Source: an uncultured Muribaculaceae bacterium
GTDB taxonomy: Bacteria > Bacteroidota > Bacteroidia > Bacteroidales > Muribaculaceae
Reading direction: 5' to 3'
Assembly: GCA_902494515.1 (NCBI GenBank)
Contig: CABUTS010000001.1
Span: forward strand, 1 to 64,000
Length of the DNA: 64,000 nt
Below the pieces are notes generated by a model. That model searched no databases. It was not told the origin of the DNA and was given only the letters and a program-made list of their open reading frames with translations. Shown in pieces: positions 24,781 to 32,326 of the stretch. Position 1 is the stretch's first letter, and the number at the start of each line of letters is the position of its first letter. Both the position numbers and the translations under genes were made by a program.

Positions 24781-26412
24781 ATGAAGAAAATTTTTGCGGC
24801 AGCTGCCGTGGCCCTCGCTTTCACGGTTCCGGCTTTCGGACAGCAGTCTCTCGACAATCCCGTTACCAAGGCAATGATGGAGGTTTACGACCAGGCTTTG
24901 ACCGAGAACCCCAAGGATTTCGAGATCTATTTCCGCCGCGCCAATGAATACTACAAGTTCAATCAGTATCTCCGCGCCCTTTCGGACTGCGACAAGGCGC
25001 TGGAATATACTCCGGCATCGAACTCCGGTCTGCGCTATCAGCTGTATATGCTTCGCGCCGACATATATCAGATGCTCGGCAAGCATCAGGAGGCCCTCGA
25101 TGATTTCAACGCGGCGCTGAAGATTGATCCGGCGTCGTATATGGCGCTGTATCAGAAGGGCAACGAGGAGTATACGCTCGGCAACTACGCTGAGGCCAAG
25201 GCTGCTTACACCCGGATGCGCTCGCTGAATCCCCGCAGCGCCGAGGCGCTGACCGGCCTGGCCCGTGTGGCTGTGAAGGAAAACAACATCGGTCTGGCGT
25301 CGGAATATATGGACGGCGCCGTGGCCATGATGTCGGCCGACCCCGATATCTATATCCGCCGCGCGTCGGTGCGCCGCATGCAGGGCAACAACACCGGGGC
25401 CGTGGAGGATCTGCTGATGTCGCTGTCGATTGACAGCAACAAGCGGGCGATGCAGGAACTGATCGACCTGGCCAACAGCGACTATCCTTCGGTAATCGCC
25501 GGACTGAGTTCCTCGATTACGCTGGCTCCCAAGCAGGGGATGCTTTACTTCATCCGCGCCATCATCGCCCAGACTCATGAACATTATGCCAATGCGCTGA
25601 CCGATTATGGCCGTCTTGTTGATGACAGCATGTACAGCTACCCCGGGATGTATAACTCCATGGCCCGTTGCGAGCTGGCGCTTTGCCGCTATGACAAGGC
25701 GCTCGACGATGTCGACCACGCGATTTCAACGGACGACACCGGCAGCAGCGATTTTTACTTTACCAAGGCTCAGGTTCTGTTTGCCCAGGGAAAATATCAG
25801 GAGGCCGCCACGGCTTTCAACACCGCGGCGCTGTCGGGCAATCTTTCGGCCGACGAGAAGCAGTTCCAAAGCATCCTGTACTTCATGCAGAAGGACTATG
25901 CGAAGGCCAACGACCTGCTCGCCTCAATGATTATCGACCAGCCCGACGATATGAAGTCTTTCATGCTCAGGGCATGGGTGCTTGCCGACGGCCTCAAGGA
26001 TGACAAGGGGGCAGCCGCCATGTATCAGCGGATTGTGAACCTCACTGAGTCCGACGATACGAAGGTCGCAGCCCAGACCGCCGCAAAGAGTTACCGCGGT
26101 TTCGCGCTGCTCTTCACGGGCGACACTGCCGGAGCTTCGGAGTGGGCTGCTTCGCTGCTTCGCGATTACCGGGATACCGACGGTTACCTGCACTATATGG
26201 CCGCCTGTCTTTACGCCCAGAAATTCGGGGTCACGAAGGATCAGGCCGACGCAGAGCTTTCGCTCAACGCCCTTGAGGAGGCCCTCAAACTCGGTTACGG
26301 CAACCTTTATGAGCTGAATGTCGCCGACTTCGGCCGCTACTCCATGGCCCCCGTCCGCAGCCAGACCCGATTCACCGACCTCCTGGGCCGCTACTCATAT
26401 CTGTTTGAGTAA
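24781..26412 (+). CDS. Secreted tetratricopeptide-repeat protein
   Basis: A 543-residue exported protein with a signal peptide (about 1-20, ending PAFG) and successive TPR helices. The first units are clear: IYFRRANEYYKFNQYLRALS near 49-68, YMLRADIYQMLGKHQEALDD near 88-107 and ALYQKGNEEYTLGNYAEAK near 122-140. TPR proteins act as protein-binding scaffolds, and no enzyme domain is seen. It has no obvious TAnnTTTG promoter; its start codon abuts a 4 x 20-base repeat array that would be part of the leader. A strong bidirectional terminator follows after about 150 bases. Confidence 0.85.
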   Translation: MKKIFAAAAVALAFTVPAFGQQSLDNPVTKAMMEVYDQALTENPKDFEIYFRRANEYYKFNQYLRALSDCDKALEYTPASNSGLRYQLYMLRADIYQMLGKHQEALDDFNAALKIDPASYMALYQKGNEEYTLGNYAEAKAAYTRMRSLNPRSAEALTGLARVAVKENNIGLASEYMDGAVAMMSADPDIYIRRASVRRMQGNNTGAVEDLLMSLSIDSNKRAMQELIDLANSDYPSVIAGLSSSITLAPKQGMLYFIRAIIAQTHEHYANALTDYGRLVDDSMYSYPGMYNSMARCELALCRYDKALDDVDHAISTDDTGSSDFYFTKAQVLFAQGKYQEAATAFNTAALSGNLSADEKQFQSILYFMQKDYAKANDLLASMIIDQPDDMKSFMLRAWVLADGLKDDKGAAAMYQRIVNLTESDDTKVAAQTAAKSYRGFALLFTGDTAGASEWAASLLRDYRDTDGYLHYMAACLYAQKFGVTKDQADAELSLNALEEALKLGYGNLYELNVADFGRYSMAPVRSQTRFTDLLGRYSYLFE

Positions 26413-26487
26413 CTTGCGCACAAAAATATTTAGCCGAGACAGGGCGGTAAACCGCCCACGCCGGAGACAAATAAACGGGTAACGTTT

Positions 26488-26537
26488 CAATCCCTATCAA
26501 AAACAGGGCAATATTGCAATCCCTAATAAAAGCAGGG
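26488..26537. repeat. 29-bp-period direct repeat with small hairpins
   Basis: CAATCCCTATCAAAAACAGGG (26488) and CAATCCCTAATAAAAGCAGG (26517) are diverged copies, and each can form a CCCT/AGGG hairpin. Confidence 0.6.
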
Positions 26538-26556
26538 AAACATTTTAAACTACATA

Positions 26557-26595
26557 AAAAACTGCGCCGCAAGGTAATTTGCGGCGCAGTTTTTT
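26557..26595. terminator. Bidirectional terminator between the TPR gene and carB
   Basis: A stem of about 16 bp (AAAACTGCGCCGCAA against TTGCGGCGCAGTTTT) with loop GGTAAT, followed by T runs on both strands. Confidence 0.85.
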
Positions 26596-26614
26596 ATCGG
26601 TTATTTAGGGATGC

Positions 26615-26662
26615 CTACCGGGTGGGTAGGCTACCGGGGGGGTAGGCTACCGGGGGATTATT
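26615..26662 (-). repeat. 16-bp palindromic tandem repeat x3 covering the carB stop
   Basis: CTACCGGGTGGGTAGG (26615-26630), CTACCGGGGGGGTAGG (26631-26646) and CTACCGGGGGATTATT (26647-26662). The third unit contains the carB stop (26658-26660). The first two are near-palindromes (CTACC/GGTAG) with G runs. Confidence 0.85.
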
Positions 26663-29600
26663 TGTATTCGTCCCAGGATTTGATCTGGATGGAGGAGAGG
26701 GGGAGGGAGGTGAAGGCGTCGATGAAGGCGGAGGCCAGACGCGCGTTGGTCAGCAGGGGGATGTTGAGGTCGATGGCGGCGCGGCGGACTTTGTAGCCGT
26801 TGGAGAGCTCGGCCGAGGAGAGGTTCTTCGGGAGGTTGACCACGAGGTCCACTGTCTTCCGGTGCAGGAGGTCGAGTACCTGAGGTTTTCCGTCGGGCTG
26901 CTCGGGCCAGTATGCGCGGATGGCGGGGATGCCGTTTTCGTTCAGGAAGCGGCAGGTTCCTTCGGTGGCGTAAATCACGAAGCCGTGGTTGTGGAGCTTG
27001 TGGGCGGCGTCGAGCATGTCGGCCTTCTGGCGGGGTGTGCCGGTGGAGAGGAGCACGGACTTCTTGGGAATCTGGTAGCCGACGGAGAGCATCGACTTCA
27101 GGATGGCTTCGGAGGTGTCGTCGCCGATGCAGCCGACCTCACCGGTGGAGGCCATGTCGACACCGAGCACGGGGTCGGCGCCCTGCAGACGCGAGAAGCT
27201 GAACTGCGAGGCCTTGATGCCGACGTAGTCGAGGTCGAAGAGGCTCTTGTTGGGCTTCTCGACGGGGAGCCCGAGCATCACCTTGGTGGCCAAATCGATG
27301 AAGTTCAGCTTGATGACCTTGGAGACGAAGGGGAAGCTACGCGAGGCGCGGAGGTTACATTCGATGACCTTGATGTCGTTGTTCTTGGCGAGATACTGGA
27401 TGTTGAAGGGACCGGAGATGTTGAGCGCCTTGGCGATTTTGGTTGAAATCTTCTTGATGCGGCGCATGGTCTCGACGTAGAGTTTCTGCGGCGGGAACTG
27501 GATGGTGGCGTCGCCGGAGTGCACACCGGCATACTCGATGTGTTCCGAGATGGCGTAAGCCTTGATGTCGCCGTTCTGGGCTACGGCGTCCATTTCGATC
27601 TCCTTGGCGTTCTGGATGAACTCGGTGACCACCACGGGGTGCTGCTTGGAGACGTTGGCGGCCAGACGGAGGAAGCGGTGGAGCTCATCCTCGTTGGAGC
27701 AGACATTCATGGCGGCGCCGGAGAGCACGTAGCTCGGGCGGACGAGCACGGGGAAGCCGACCTCCTTGATGAATTCGTCGATGTCGGCGAAGCTGGTCAA
27801 TTCTTTCCAGCGGGGCTGGTCAACGCCGATGCGGTCGAGCATGGCCGAGAACTTGTGGCGGTCTTCGGCGTTGTCGATATTCGTGGCGGAGGTGCCGAGA
27901 ATATTGATTCCGGCATCGTCGAGGCGGGTTGCGAGGTTGTTGGGAATCTGGCCGCCCACCGAGAGGATGACGCCGTGGGGCGACTCCATGTCGAGAATAT
28001 CCATGACGCGCTCGAAGGTGAGCTCGTCGAAGTAGAGGCGGTCACACATATCGTAGTCCGTGGAGACGGTCTCGGGGTTGTAGTTGATCATCACCGAGCG
28101 CCAGCCCTGCTTCTTGACAGTCATCAGCGCGTTAACCGAGCACCAGTCGAACTCCACTGAGGAGCCGATGCGGTATGCGCCGGAGCCGAGGACAACGACC
28201 GAGCGGTGGTCGCCGGTGTACCGGATGTCGTTCGACGAGCCGTTGTAGGTCAGGTAGAGGTAGTTGGTCTGGGCGGGGTATTCGGCGGCGAGGGTGTCAA
28301 TTTGCTTCACCACGGGGATGATGCCCATCTGCTTGCGGAGGGCGCGGACCTTGAGGTTGTCGGAGCCGGAGAGGTCGAGAGCATCCTTGCATACGGCGCG
28401 GGCGATCTGGAAGTCGCTGAAGCCCTGCTCCTTGGCGGTGCGGAGCAGTCCCGAGGGAATCTTGTCGATGTCGTCGATTTCGCGGAGCTCGTTGTTGGTG
28501 ACGATGATGTTGTGGAGCTTCTCGAGGAACCAGCGGTCGATTTTGGTCAGCTCGTGGATGCGGTCAACGGTGTAGCCTTCGTTGAAAGCCTTGGCAATCA
28601 CGAAGATACGCTTGTCGGTAGGTTCGGCCAGAGCCTCGTCGATGTCCTGGATATTGAGCTCGCGGTTGCCGACGAAGCCGTGCATACCCTGACCGATCAT
28701 GCGGAGACCCTTCTGGATTACCTCCTCGAAGGTGCGGCCGATGGCCATGACTTCGCCGACCGATTTCATCGATGAACCGATCTGGCGGCGGACGCCGTGG
28801 AATTTGCCGAGGTCCCAGCGGGGAATCTTGCAGACGATATAGTCGAGGGCCGGCTCGAAGAAGGCCGAAGTCTCGTGGGTTACGGAGTTGCGCAGGTCAA
28901 ACAGGCCGTAGCCCAGACCGAGCTTTGCGGCGACGAACGCCAGGGGGTAGCCGGTGGCTTTCGAGGCGAGGGCCGAGGAGCGGCTCAGGCGGGCGTTGAC
29001 CTCGATGACGCGGTAGTCCATCGAGTCGGGGTCGTAGGCATACTGCACGTTACATTCGCCGACGATACCGACGTGGCGGATGATTTTGATTGCCAGCTGG
29101 CGCAGGAAATGGTAGTCGTCGTTGTTGAGAGTCTGCGAGGGAGCCACCACGATGGACTCGCCGGTGTGGATGCCGAGGGGGTCGAGGTTCTCCATGTTGC
29201 AGACGGTGATGCAGTTGTCGAAGCGGTCGCGGACAACTTCGTATTCAACCTCTTTCCAGCCCTTCAGCGACTTCTCGACCAGCACTTGGGGGGAGAAGGA
29301 GAAGGCCTTCTCGGTCAGCGAGCGGAGCTGCTCCTCGTTGTCGCAGAAACCGGAACCGAGACCGCCGAGGGCGTAGGCCGCGCGGACGATGACGGGGAAC
29401 CCGAGCTTGCGGGCGGCTGCAACAGCCTGGTCCACGGTTTCAACGGCCTGGCTCTTGATGGTCTTGACGTTGATTTCGTCGAGTTTCTTCACGAACAGCT
29501 CGCGGTCCTCGGTGTCCTTGATAGCCTGAACGGGTGTACCGAGCACCTTAACGTCATATTTTTCGAGGACGCCGGAGTCGAAGAGTTCCACGCCGCAGTT

Positions 29601-29891
29601 CAGGGCCGTCTGGCCGCCGAAGCTGAGGAGGATTCCGTCGGGGCGTTCCTTTTCGATCACGCGCTCTACGAAGTACGGGGTGACCGGCAGGAAGTAGATT
29701 TTGTCGGCAAACCCCTCGGAGGTCTGCACGGTGGCGATGTTGGGGTTGATGAGCACCGTGGTGATGCCCTCCTCCTTCATGGCCTTGAGGGCCTGGGAGC
29801 CGGAGTAGTCGAACTCGCCGGCTTCGCCGATTTTGAGGGCGCCGGAACCTAAGAGGAGTACTTTTTTTATTTCGGGTTGATGGGAATTCAT
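26658..29891 (-). CDS. carB: Carbamoyl-phosphate synthase large subunit
   Basis: Makes carbamoyl phosphate from bicarbonate, ammonia and two ATP for pyrimidine and arginine synthesis. The 1077-residue length is standard. Two homologous halves are visible: the first begins KVLLLGSGALKIGEAGEFDYS (ATP-grasp about 130-330) and the second VVVLGSGAYRIGSSVEFDW near 570 (ATP-grasp about 680-870). The last 140 residues form the allosteric MGS-like domain (STGTPRQKADMLDAA near 955). It lies 62 bases after carA on the same strand. Confidence 0.96.
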   Translation of the reverse strand: MNSHQPEIKKVLLLGSGALKIGEAGEFDYSGSQALKAMKEEGITTVLINPNIATVQTSEGFADKIYFLPVTPYFVERVIEKERPDGILLSFGGQTALNCGVELFDSGVLEKYDVKVLGTPVQAIKDTEDRELFVKKLDEINVKTIKSQAVETVDQAVAAARKLGFPVIVRAAYALGGLGSGFCDNEEQLRSLTEKAFSFSPQVLVEKSLKGWKEVEYEVVRDRFDNCITVCNMENLDPLGIHTGESIVVAPSQTLNNDDYHFLRQLAIKIIRHVGIVGECNVQYAYDPDSMDYRVIEVNARLSRSSALASKATGYPLAFVAAKLGLGYGLFDLRNSVTHETSAFFEPALDYIVCKIPRWDLGKFHGVRRQIGSSMKSVGEVMAIGRTFEEVIQKGLRMIGQGMHGFVGNRELNIQDIDEALAEPTDKRIFVIAKAFNEGYTVDRIHELTKIDRWFLEKLHNIIVTNNELREIDDIDKIPSGLLRTAKEQGFSDFQIARAVCKDALDLSGSDNLKVRALRKQMGIIPVVKQIDTLAAEYPAQTNYLYLTYNGSSNDIRYTGDHRSVVVLGSGAYRIGSSVEFDWCSVNALMTVKKQGWRSVMINYNPETVSTDYDMCDRLYFDELTFERVMDILDMESPHGVILSVGGQIPNNLATRLDDAGINILGTSATNIDNAEDRHKFSAMLDRIGVDQPRWKELTSFADIDEFIKEVGFPVLVRPSYVLSGAAMNVCSNEDELHRFLRLAANVSKQHPVVVTEFIQNAKEIEMDAVAQNGDIKAYAISEHIEYAGVHSGDATIQFPPQKLYVETMRRIKKISTKIAKALNISGPFNIQYLAKNNDIKVIECNLRASRSFPFVSKVIKLNFIDLATKVMLGLPVEKPNKSLFDLDYVGIKASQFSFSRLQGADPVLGVDMASTGEVGCIGDDTSEAILKSMLSVGYQIPKKSVLLSTGTPRQKADMLDAAHKLHNHGFVIYATEGTCRFLNENGIPAIRAYWPEQPDGKPQVLDLLHRKTVDLVVNLPKNLSSAELSNGYKVRRAAIDLNIPLLTNARLASAFIDAFTSLPLSSIQIKSWDEYK

Positions 29892-29908
29892 TGCGCAGCA
29901 GAATTAAG

Positions 29909-29958
29909 TGCCTTGATTGGTTTTGGTTTCAGATGCCTTGATTGTTTTCAGATTCAGA
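29909..29958 (-). repeat. 25-bp direct repeat covering the carA stop
   Basis: Two 25-base blocks at 29909-29933 and 29934-29958 share TGCCTTGATTG and end TTCAGA. The second contains the carA stop codon (29954-29956). Confidence 0.7.
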
Positions 29959-31024
29959 GCATTTCGATGAAACGGTCGAAGAGGAATTCGGTGTCGCGCG
30001 GACCCGAGGAAGCCTCGGGGTGGAACTGCGCCGAGAAGAAGGGCTTGGACTTATGGCGGATACCCTCGTTGGTGCCGTCGTTCATGTTGGTGAAGAGCGG
30101 CTCCCAGTCGGCGGGGAGAGTGGAGTTGTCGACGGCGAACCCATGGTTCTGCGAGGTGATGTAGCAGGTGTCGGTACCCTCGAGACGCACCGGCTGGTTG
30201 TGGGAGCGGTGGCCGTATTTGAGCTTGTAGGTCTTTGCGCCGGCGGCTTTGGCCAGGAGCTGGTTGCCCATGCAGATACCGCAGATCGGCTTGCCGGACT
30301 CCATAGCCTTGCGGATGTTGGCCACGGTTTCGACTGCGAAGTCGGGGTTGCCCGGGCCGTTGGATATGAAAAGCCCGTCGTAAGGGATGGAGGTGAAGTC
30401 GTAGTTCCAGGGAACCATGATCACTTTCACTCCACGGCGGGTGAGGCAGCGGATGATGTTGTATTTTGTGCCGCAGTCGACGAGGACAACGGTTTTTTCG
30501 CCGGAGCCGTAGGTGCGGACTTCGGGGCAGCTGACTTTTGCGATGAGGTTCTCGACGTTGGGGTCTGAGAACTCAATCTCGTCGGGTGAATCGAAGTAGA
30601 TTTTGCCGAGCATCGAGCCTTTTTCGCGGAGATGCTTTGTCAGGGCGCGTGTGTCGATGCCGTAGATGCCGGGGATTTTCTCGTCGGCGAGCCATTTGTC
30701 GAGCGAACGGCATGAGAGCCAGTGACTTGGCTGCCAGCTGTAGTCCTGAGCAACGATAGCGCGGCAGTGGATTTTGGAACTTTCAAGGAACTCGCTGACG
30801 TCGTCCTTCTCGGTTTCGGGGGGTACGCCGTAGTTGCCGAGAATGGGGTAGGTGGTCACCAGAATCTGCCCTTCGTAGGAGGGGTCGGTAAGGCTTTCGG
30901 GGTAGCCGGTCATAGCGGTATTGAAAACCACCTCACCGGAGGCAGGAGCTTCATAACCAAACGACTTCCCTTCGAAGAGGGTGCCGTCTTCAAGTAGCAG
31001 ATAAGCTTTGCGCGGGGTTCGCAT
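29954..31024 (-). CDS. carA: Carbamoyl-phosphate synthase small subunit
   Basis: The glutamine amidotransferase subunit that supplies ammonia to CarB. The 356-residue product starts at 31024 (MRTPRKAYLLLEDG), which fits the family; the frame stays open upstream but runs through the promoter. The N-terminal CPSase domain spans about 1-150 and the class I amidotransferase domain about 175-356, with the nucleophile Cys in GICMGNQLL near 250 and the His/Glu of FHPEASSGP near 332. It is the first gene of carA-carB, with a TAACTTTG box 36 bases upstream. Confidence 0.95.
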   Translation of the reverse strand: MRTPRKAYLLLEDGTLFEGKSFGYEAPASGEVVFNTAMTGYPESLTDPSYEGQILVTTYPILGNYGVPPETEKDDVSEFLESSKIHCRAIVAQDYSWQPSHWLSCRSLDKWLADEKIPGIYGIDTRALTKHLREKGSMLGKIYFDSPDEIEFSDPNVENLIAKVSCPEVRTYGSGEKTVVLVDCGTKYNIIRCLTRRGVKVIMVPWNYDFTSIPYDGLFISNGPGNPDFAVETVANIRKAMESGKPICGICMGNQLLAKAAGAKTYKLKYGHRSHNQPVRLEGTDTCYITSQNHGFAVDNSTLPADWEPLFTNMNDGTNEGIRHKSKPFFSAQFHPEASSGPRDTEFLFDRFIEML

Positions 31025-31059
31025 AAGTCGGTTAGTCTTTTTAGTGTTTAAACCTTTTG

Positions 31060-31067
31060 CAAAGTTA
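31060..31067 (-). promoter_or_regulatory. Promoter -7 box of carAB
   Basis: TAACTTTG on the minus strand; the leader to carA is about 30 bases. No -33 TTTG at the right distance. Confidence 0.5.
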
Positions 31068-31111
31068 CGAATTATTTTTGAAACACCCCGTGTAACGTCG
31101 TGAAGTTTTAG

Positions 31112-31119
31112 TAACTTTG
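31112..31119 (+). promoter_or_regulatory. Promoter -7 box of tcdA
   Basis: TAACTTTG, 31 bases before the ATG at 31151, divergent from carAB. Confidence 0.5.
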
Positions 31120-31150
31120 TAAAAGAATTTTTAACTACACGCTTTACGAC

Positions 31151-31948
31151 ATGGATAACGACATGGTTGACAACATTGTTGACGGGAAGGGCAGCGAATT
31201 GCCTGCAGTGGATTCCGCGGAGCTGTTTAACCGCTCGCAACGGCTTTTGGGTCAGGATGTTATGCGGCGCCTGAAGGATGCAAGGTTGATTGTTTTCGGT
31301 GTCGGGGGTGTCGGCAGCTGGACAGCTGAGGCGCTTGCCCGCACGGGGGTGGGCCACATCGACCTTGTCGACGCCGACCGGGTGGCTGTCAGCAACATCA
31401 ACCGCCAGGCTGAGGCCAATGTAGCTACAATCGGCGAGGTTAAGGTCGAAGCGATGCGAAACCTGCTGCTCGCCTGCAACCCCGGGCTGGATATACATAT
31501 ATATAATAAGGAATATAATTCCGAAACGGCCGATGACTTCGATCTTGAAAGTTACGACTTCGTGGTCGACGCCATCGACTCCCTTTCGGCCAAGGCGCTG
31601 CTGATACTTCGGGCTGCGGCGTGCAGCCGTCCGGTGTTGATTTCGTCGATGGGGGCGGCGCTGAAACTCGACCCGACGAAGATTGCGGTGGCGGAGTTCT
31701 GGAAAGTGGAGGGGTGCCCGCTGGGAGCGGCGTTGCGCCATCGGTTTCGCAAGGCCTCGACCTTTCCGCGGCGCAAGTTCAAGTGTGTCTATTCCCCGGA
31801 GCTGCTTAAGAACCGGGGGGAGGCCGCAGACACAGACAGCGCCATGAGCTATAACAAAAAGAGCGTAAACGGGTCGCTATGCCATATCACCGCCATCTTC
31901 GGCATGACAATTGCGGGGTTGATAATCAGGCAGATTGCGGAGGGATAG
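31151..31948 (+). CDS. tcdA: tRNA threonylcarbamoyladenosine dehydratase
   Basis: A ThiF/E1-like enzyme that cyclises t6A to ct6A at tRNA position 37 using ATP. The 265-residue product has the nucleotide-binding motif VFGVGGVGSWTAEALARTG near 44-62 and the conserved DLVDADRVAVSNINRQA near 68-84. The later Cys in SRPVLISSMGAALKLDP and the HITAIFGMTIAGLI end fit the YgdL/TcdA group rather than ThiF. The first 20 or so residues, rich in D/N/V, are unlike the family; a start at the Met codon of MVDNIV is possible. The partner function sua5 is encoded 4 kb away. Confidence 0.9.
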   Translation: MDNDMVDNIVDGKGSELPAVDSAELFNRSQRLLGQDVMRRLKDARLIVFGVGGVGSWTAEALARTGVGHIDLVDADRVAVSNINRQAEANVATIGEVKVEAMRNLLLACNPGLDIHIYNKEYNSETADDFDLESYDFVVDAIDSLSAKALLILRAAACSRPVLISSMGAALKLDPTKIAVAEFWKVEGCPLGAALRHRFRKASTFPRRKFKCVYSPELLKNRGEAADTDSAMSYNKKSVNGSLCHITAIFGMTIAGLIIRQIAEG

Positions 31949-32039
31949 GGTCAGGAACGGACGTTTTTGATATTCCCGAGACTTTTCCATGATTGATTCC
32001 TGATTTGCCTGATAAAAAATATTAAAAAAGGATAAAAAC

Positions 32040-32070
32040 TTTGTAGAAATAAAAATTGTATGTAACTTTG
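32040..32070 (+). promoter_or_regulatory. Strong promoter of a non-coding RNA
   Basis: TTTG (32040-32043), exactly 19 bases, TAACTTTG (32063-32070): the best Bacteroidetes promoter match in the window. No open frame follows. Confidence 0.75.
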
Positions 32071-32073
32071 CAG

Positions 32074-32298
32074 TGAAAATCGTCTGCAGTTCTCTGAAGC
32101 TGATTTTTGGCTGAGGAAGTGTTTAGCCCGACGCTGTGAAGCTCCCGGGCGAGTGCTTTGAATTGCGGGCGTGATGAATGTAAGTAAGATATAATCTCTA
32201 CACTAAAGTTGCATAGACAACTCTTTAGAATCACAAATCTTGCCTTTTGGCTATAATCCTGAAGAAACCCGTGAGGGAGCTTAATTCAGGATTTTTTT
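32074..32298 (+). ncRNA. Structured stand-alone RNA gene, class not identified
   Basis: About 225 bases between tcdA and the convergent ClC gene, with a consensus promoter in front and an intrinsic terminator at the end but no coding frame. Visible structure: a hairpin GCCCG/CGGGC (32126-32150) whose inner stem GCT/AGC is closed by the tetraloop GTGA; a hairpin CTAAAGTTG with CAA..CTTTAG (32203-32228); and the terminator arm with an inner CCC-GTGA-GGG hairpin. 6S RNA is the first candidate by size, but I could not match a diagnostic 6S closing stem. It lacks tmRNA, SRP and RNase P signature sequences. This accounts for the 378-base gap 31949-32326. Confidence 0.65.
32255..32298 (+). terminator. 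Intrinsic terminator of the non-coding RNA
   Basis: A 9-bp stem AATCCTGAA (32255-32263) / TTCAGGATT (32285-32293) followed by TTTTT. The enclosed part holds a second small stem CCC-GTGA-GGG (32268-32277). Confidence 0.8.
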
Positions 32299-32326
32299 GT
32301 GTCCGTATGCAAAGAAATTGTTGGGA

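Noticed and set aside
31025..31741. Upstream extension of the carA frame
   Set aside because: It runs through the divergent promoter region and antisense to tcdA; CarA homology begins at 31024.
32074..32298. tmRNA, SRP RNA or RNase P RNA
   Set aside because: No tRNA-like ends or tag frame for tmRNA, no GGAAGCAGC-type SRP loop and no GAGGAAAGTCC / ACAGAA core of RNase P; only 6S or a new class remains possible.
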